Positions 58,930 through 64,000 of a stretch of DNA of 64,000 bases are shown here, piece after piece. The stretch covers positions 3,291,001-3,355,000 of the forward strand of contig OX344765.1 of assembly GCA_947034895.1 (NCBI GenBank), in the 5' to 3' direction. This DNA comes from Rhytidiadelphus loreus (taxonomy: Eukaryota > Streptophyta > Bryopsida > Hypnales > Hylocomiaceae). Numbering within the stretch: position 1 is the first letter of the stretch; the number at the start of each line of letters is the position of its first letter. Below the pieces are notes generated by a model. That model was not told the origin of the DNA. It saw only the letters and a list, made by a program, of their open reading frames with translations, and ran no database searches. Both the position numbers and the translations under genes were made by a program.

Positions 58930-59435
58930 TCTTCGTCAGGTTCGGAATTCATGAAGTCAGGTTCGGAATTCGTGGAGGGGGGGGTAATTGGTGTAAGCAC
59001 ACTCACGAGACCCTCTGTATGTACGAGCTTGACATCGGATCTTCGTCAGACTTTCATCAAATCGAACTATTTTCCTTAAAATCTATGCTTTTGCAGTGTA
59101 ATCTACGTGTTTCATTGCTACCAGGCACATACGTCAGATGGAATGCATCGTGGGGAGACCGTGGATATGCGGCGCGTTGTGACTTCAAATCTATGAATGT
59201 TGCAACGAATGAACGTCTGGATGTGATTGAATTGAACTGTTTTTTAAAACATGTACGCTTCTATAACCCAATCTCTGTTGTCTATTGCTGTCGGAGAATG
59301 CGGTGGAACCAATGCTCAGTCCTTTCAAATCTATAAATTCTAAGTCGAATCAACACCGAGATATGATCGAATTGGCCTGTTTCTTAAGAAGTCTACGTTT
59401 CTGTAACTCAATCTACGCCCATACAAGATGCTGGC
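58930..59435 (+). repeat. AATCTACG modular repeat, copy 9
   Basis: Three units near 59010, 59185 and 59325, preceded by GGTTCGGAATTCGTGGAGGG, tail to about 59560 as in copies 1 and 2. Confidence 0.78.
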
Positions 59436-59564
59436 GCTTGCAAATGGAAGTTGTTTTCACGTTTAAGTGTACCACCCATGGCTGGGGAGTGGGGAGTGAA
59501 TTTTTTAATGGTTAATTTTGAAATCAGCAAATTTATTGGGTACCTTCATTTTTATAGCCATTTT

Positions 59565-59905
59565 GAACCAATATTCTAAACTCATTGATAAATTTATAAC
59601 AACTTACTATATTTGATACGGTTTTCTTGACTAACTTTAACAAATTTGTCACAAATATTGACTAATTACTCTGAAATTAGCTAAATAAACATTTCCTAGG
59701 TAATTTGTCCACAATTAGTATGCAATCCCAATTTTTTAATTAGCTAATAATTAGTCAATTTGTCCTAATTGCCTCATAATTTATACCTCATCTTCATTCC
59801 AAATCTAAATTTAGGATATTTGTACTTGTCTTATAAGATTTGTGCAACACATATAAGATAAGAGCAATAACCTTAGATCTAGGCTTTGAAATGAAAATTA
59901 GAGGG
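59565..59905 (+). repeat. Repeat family V, copy 3
   Basis: Shares TATTCTAAACTCATTGATAA, TTGTCCTAATTGCCTCA and CTTTGAAATGAAAATTAGAG with the other copies; truncated at its right end. Confidence 0.65.
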
Positions 59906-60229
59906 AATTGTTAGCATTTTATCTCCACCTTTGATGTAGAACAAGTACACCCTCAGGGATTCTTGGTTTCTTGTTGTAAAACTCCTATAGTGGAGGTCTA
60001 AGCATGGTCCATTGTGCCTTTCAAGCAATGAACATATATTTGATGAATAGTTGCTCTATACAATTCAAATTGCAAAAGGAAAAAGGTTAAAACCTCAAAA
60101 GTTAGCATTTTTCACCATTCTGGCCTAGCCAAGCATAAACTTTGGTCCTTTGATATGAATCTATCCAAAAATCACATGTGAATTAGTCTAACCCATAGAG
60201 CATGGTATGCCATGTCCCAAATGGTAAGA

Positions 60230-60739
60230 ATCATTCAATTAAGAGATTGATGATTTTCATCTTGTATAATTAGTGTTCAATTTGTATGCAATTCTAATCA
60301 AGCATACCAAATTTCAGTTTCAAAAAGAAAAAACTCCAATTTTGATGAATTGTTTCATTTAATATTTATGATAATTGATTGAAAAACATTGGTGATGAAT
60401 TTTTTAATTCATTTATTTAGATATGTAGAAAACATTTATACGCACATCTTTCCTTCAACAAGCATCTCCACAAAATTTCAGAGTTTTGTCAAAGAGATTT
60501 CAATGTTTAGGTGGCAATGCTCAAATTTTGTAAAATAGATATCTCTTTATGTAATTAAATGAAACAATTCTCCATAAATGATGTTTTGTTTTTTTGAAAA
60601 TGAAATTTGGTATGCTTGATTGGAATTGTGTAAGAATTGAATGCTAATTGTGCAAGATGAAAATTGCCGATTGAGTGAATTCTATTTTTGGAATGGCACA
60701 ATAGGCAATTTGTAGGATTATTGAACCCAATTGTAAAGT
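60230..60739. mobile_element. Foldback element L, copy 3, without insertion K
   Basis: Arms 60240-60380 and 60560-60735 are inverted (CTAATCAAGCATACCAAATT against AAATTTGGTATGCTTGATTG). At 60640-60665 it keeps GAATGCTAATTGTGCAAGAT, the empty K site. The right end GATTATTGAACCCAATTGTA borders element R. Confidence 0.75.
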
Positions 60740-61061
60740 AGGAGGTTCTAAAAGCACAAGTTCTAAAACCAACCACCTCCTTAAATGTACACTATTTGTA
60801 CATGTTTCTTTTTCATAGCCTTCACTGATGTACAAAGAGTGTACATTTCAGGAGGCGGACGATTTTAGAGCCATGTGTTAGTTCAACGTCAAAACTTTAT
60901 AACTAATTCCACAAAGCTCCAAAAAATATGAAACAACTTGGGTTAGATGCCAATTCCACTTGTCTTTCAAGGAAAATTTACTGAAAATATTTCAATAAGA
61001 TTTACCTCCCCCAAAATTCAAATTCCAGCTCTTAGGTGATCGATTTATGGACCTACTACCG
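60736..61061 (+). mobile_element. 326 bp TA-flanked MITE R (AGGTAGG family)
   Basis: Ends AAGTAGGAGGTTC and (reverse complement) CGGTAGTAGGTCC; TA at 60734-60735 and 61062-61063. Empty forms at 30884 and 42876 read TTGTA directly followed by CAGT. Interior like O: AAATGTACACTATTTGTACA, AACTTGGGTTAGATGCCAAT. Confidence 0.78.
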
Positions 61062-61064
61062 TAC

Positions 61065-61535
61065 TGCAGTTCTTGGGGAATACACTATGTAGAACATTCT
61101 GAAATTCGCAGTGAGGGGGTCACTGGGAATTCACAGGGAATTCGTGGGGAATTCTTGAAGCGTTTGCAGATGTGCTCGTGAGTCCCTCTGTATCTACCAA
61201 CCTTCCATCGGATCTTCAAACGGCTTTGATCGAACTGAACTAATTCCCAATGAATCTACGCTTTCTCGACCCAGTCTATGTATTCCACACCAGGCAGGAG
61301 CATCGAGGCAAGTCGAAAGCGTGGGGAGCGGCCGCAGAGAACCAGCGATCTATGCCTTCAAATCTACGAGCGCAACAGTAAATCATCTCCAGGAAATGAT
61401 TCAAGTTAACTGTCCTCGTAAGCATCTACGCTTCTGTACCTGAATCTACATAGTTCGCTGCAGGTGGGCGAGTGCGGCTGAGCCAACCTTCAAATCTACA
61501 AATGTTGCAATGAATCAACACCAGGGTATGATGGA
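61065..61535 (+). repeat. AATCTACG modular repeat, copy 10
   Basis: Units near 61185, 61355 and 61490; opens with CACTGGGAATTCACAGGGAA like copies 3 and 6. Confidence 0.78.
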
Positions 61536-61539
61536 ATTA

Positions 61540-62270
61540 ATTCTACAAGGTCGGATGGGCCTATGACCACTTTTCCAAACCTGGAAGTTCCTCTTTCTAG
61601 GTTCTCATTTTGCAACTATATGTGAATTTTTAAAAATTGATTATTTTCAGGGATGAGATGAAATTACATGACATCTACAAGTTGTTAAAATTTCAGGGTT
61701 TTTTTTTGTGAAAATTTGAGATTATTGTGAATTTTTGAGTCAAAAATTCAAAAATTCATATCAAATACAAAATATGATTAAAAATTTATTTTTTCTCCAA
61801 TAGATGCATATTATGGTGTAGAACATTATGATGCGTTTTATTTATTTATTGCATCATCCTAAAATTAGAAAATTAGCACTATGGTAATAAGCCTAAAGTT
61901 CAAATTCCAATAAAGTATTCAAATTTAGGAGTTTTTCAAATTTTTGAATTGGACTAAAAACTAGAGTTGATAAGCTTCTTTTCACTAGTTGACGTCAAAT
62001 TCAAAAGATCACCTTTGCCGCTTAAATTTAGTTTCAAAGCAAGAAGCACAAATTGCCAAAATATACTACTTGGTGATCATTCCATAGATTCAAGCAATTC
62101 CACCATTTTTACTCATTTAGGTTCTTTCAAGACGTATTTGATCCCTCCATGCCATGAGAGGTGCTCCATTAAGTACTCCTCGAACCTTGTGTCAATGTTG
62201 ACAGTATCTAAACAAGTAATGGATGAAATCTTGATTTTTATTTGTCCAAATAACATTTTGTATCCTCACA
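61540..62270 (+). repeat. J-type tail segment of composite, copy 3
   Basis: Same order as at 31.34 and 43.33 kb, with small deletions; a different open frame (61967-62281, plus strand) is present, so no single protein is kept among the three. Confidence 0.65.
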
Positions 62271-63546
62271 TAACTTTCTAGGGTGAACCCTAGAATGCCA
62301 AGCTAATCACTATGAAAATCATCCTTTTGTGAATTGATCATTGACAGCGAGAGTAAAGTAGCTTAAAGTTTAGTTTTTATAAAAATAATGAATTGGTAGC
62401 TTCGCAGACACCGTTCTAGCTAGCGCAGTGTTGATCAGACACTCATGAAATTGTGATTATCAGTTAGTAAGTGCACTTCTGTAGAAAAAAGCTCAACTGT
62501 TCCATTCTTGAAAACACTAAGTTACGTTAGAACAAATGAAAGACGATGTTAGAAAAACTATTTCATTCATTATTTTCGTGGAGATTTTGAGACCAGGTGA
62601 AACCAGTTGCATATTACTGTTGAGGAAGATTGTTGCGACTCACAGAACTCGTCTCGTCCAAATTGCAATGCAATGATGATACTTGAGAGTTTCCATTTGT
62701 CTTGACAGGATAGGAAAGATCGAAGCTGCATCGTCGAAGTTGTAATTGATTAAGTTGAGAGTGTCTGGGCCATAGAACTTGAATCCCTCACTCACTGCTG
62801 TCTCATCAGTTGTGTTCTCTCATTGCATTGGAATAGTCTAACAGAGGCTCATGAATGTTATTTTTCCTCCGTCTCATTAATTGGATCCTAGAACACATAT
62901 GAAACTCGAAAACAACGCTACCTTCGACTAGAAAATTAACGACTTGATGCAATCCAACAACTTCAACTACTTCACCATTTTCTTAGAGTATCAGATGGCT
63001 CAAAGCTGGCTTTCACAAGAATTTCATATCCAACACTTGACAGCTCCTCCATTTAATTTGTTCCTGCCAAGGATTCTTCAAAATTTTCTAATCATGTGCA
63101 AAGTCCGACACTAAACTCCGTGACTGTATAAAAAGAAAACAATGAGGCTTCTGTCAGACAACTACAAATTGACATACATAGCTAGCTGTCTCTCTCTACG
63201 CATTAATTATTTCAAAGTCTCTCTCATAATTATTATGAAACAAAATTGAAAGTTCGATGGAGCATGCATATGTGTGTGTGTGTAAGTTACTGCAAAGGCT
63301 TTGTGCAAAACTTCCTTCAATTCGTCAGAGGTGTTTTGGGACTTGGAATCCATTCAGAGAGCAACGATCTTCACGTGCAGAGAGAGACTGCTGACTGAGA
63401 GAGAGAGAGTGTCGAGAAGAGACGAGAATGGGGGTTACCAACGACAGGTGGAAAACAGATGACACAAGAATCTGTCCACGTTGCCGCATTCTCATCCAAA
63501 CGCCACGGAATGGCGTTTTCGGCGTTCCTGGGTTAAGTTACCTTTG

Positions 63547-63570
63547 GACCCCGCGGAGCTCCGCGGGGTC
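63547..63570. repeat. 24 bp perfect GC-rich palindrome, second copy
   Basis: Identical to 34081-34104. Confidence 0.97.
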
Positions 63571-64000
63571 GACACGCCTGGCTTCAGTTTGCGCACGCAG
63601 GTCCCTCCTTCTACATCTACGAATCTTCCGTCGGATCATCGCCAGGCTTCGGTCAAACTGAACTCCTTTCCACAAAATCTACGTTTGTGGAGCGTAATCT
63701 ACGTATGCGACTGCTGCTGGTGAGAGCGAGGAGGCGATGGGAGGGCTGGGCGGCGGGCGAGAATGCTGCACGCTGTGCCTTCGAATCTACCAACAATGCG
63801 ACCAATCAGCGTCAGGATGTGATGGAATTGAACTGCCATATCGTACATCTACGCTTTGGGGAATCAATCTACGCTTTGGGGAATCAATCTACGCTTTGGG
63901 GAATCAATCTACGCTTTGGGGAATCAATCTACGCTTTGGGGAATCAATCTACGCTTTGGGGAATCAATCTACGCTTTGGGAAATCAATCTACGTCCATCG
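63571..64000 (+). repeat. AATCTACG modular repeat, copy 11 (incomplete)
   Basis: Units near 63610 and 63775; close to copy 4 until 63845, where the motif has been multiplied. Cut by the window end. Confidence 0.8.
63847..63994 (+). repeat. 20 bp tandem array, seven copies
   Basis: AATCTACGCTTTGGGGAATC repeated with a period of exactly 20; the ACGCTTTGGG decamer occurs at 63851, 63871, 63891, 63911, 63931, 63951 and 63971, the last followed by A instead of G. Confidence 0.97.

Larger units (their letters stand above)
62341..64000 (+). repeat. 1.7 kb duplicated segment Q, copy 2 (runs off the window)
   Basis: Direct copy of 32787-34510, 29.55 kb further on. 63420-63536 differs from copy 1: it carries CCAAACGCCACGGAATGGCG ending CCTGGG before TTAA (63533-63536), which is the left end of segment J in reverse. 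Confidence 0.8.

Noticed and set aside
32787..64000. The two Q copies as the LTRs of one 30 kb retrotransposon
   Set aside because: No TG..CA ends, primer-binding site or gag-pol between them, and two more partial Q copies exist inside.

Overview
This is nuclear DNA of a land plant. Its genes have many short GT-AG introns, plant-type sequence and AT-rich non-coding DNA. A SPAG6/PF16 homologue, a core protein of the motile axoneme, points to a lineage with swimming sperm (bryophyte, lycophyte, fern, cycad or Ginkgo). A hairpin that looks like a moss-type MIR477 precursor and the compact introns make a moss or other bryophyte my best guess, but the species cannot be read from the window.

Layout. 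1-1914 (+): the 3' end of a chloroplast glutamyl endopeptidase (GEP/CGEP) gene, six exons, carrying the complete catalytic triad. 1915-7590: intergenic DNA with a degenerate tandem array of about 270 bp units at 5.37-6.15 kb. 7596-7810 (+): a TATA-like box and a near-perfect hairpin with the sequence of a miR477 precursor. 8853-14530 (-): SPAG6/PF16; eight coding exons can be placed and a ninth short one is missing or broken. 16106-16498 (-): an intronless OSTC-type subunit of the oligosaccharyltransferase complex. The three protein genes do unrelated jobs (plastid proteolysis, sperm flagellum, ER N-glycosylation) and are not an operon or cluster.

From 16.5 kb to the end (47.5 kb) I find no recognisable protein gene and no transposase, gag or pol reading frame. 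The stretch is a layered deposit of short non-autonomous repeats whose ends can often be read: (i) elements of 0.57-0.97 kb with CCC-starting inverted ends lying exactly between TTAA duplications (piggyBac-like), in at least three sequence families; (ii) 0.3-2.3 kb elements ending AGGTAGGNGGCT, flanked by TA, several with related empty sites inside the window; (iii) foldback and hairpin MITEs with TTA or TGA duplications; (iv) eleven copies of a modular repeat of 3-4 degenerate 150 bp units built around the octamer AATCTACG, one copy having expanded its motif into a perfect 20 bp tandem array; (v) a 1.7 kb segment present twice (32.8-34.5 and 62.3-64.0 kb) plus two partial copies; (vi) long AT-rich repeats (families V, BB, M, U named below). 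Insertions are nested up to four deep at 34.7-37.9 kb, so their relative ages can be ordered.

Limits: all similarities between copies were judged by eye, intron-exon borders come from codon phase and GT-AG sites, and repeat borders marked approximate may be off by tens of bases.
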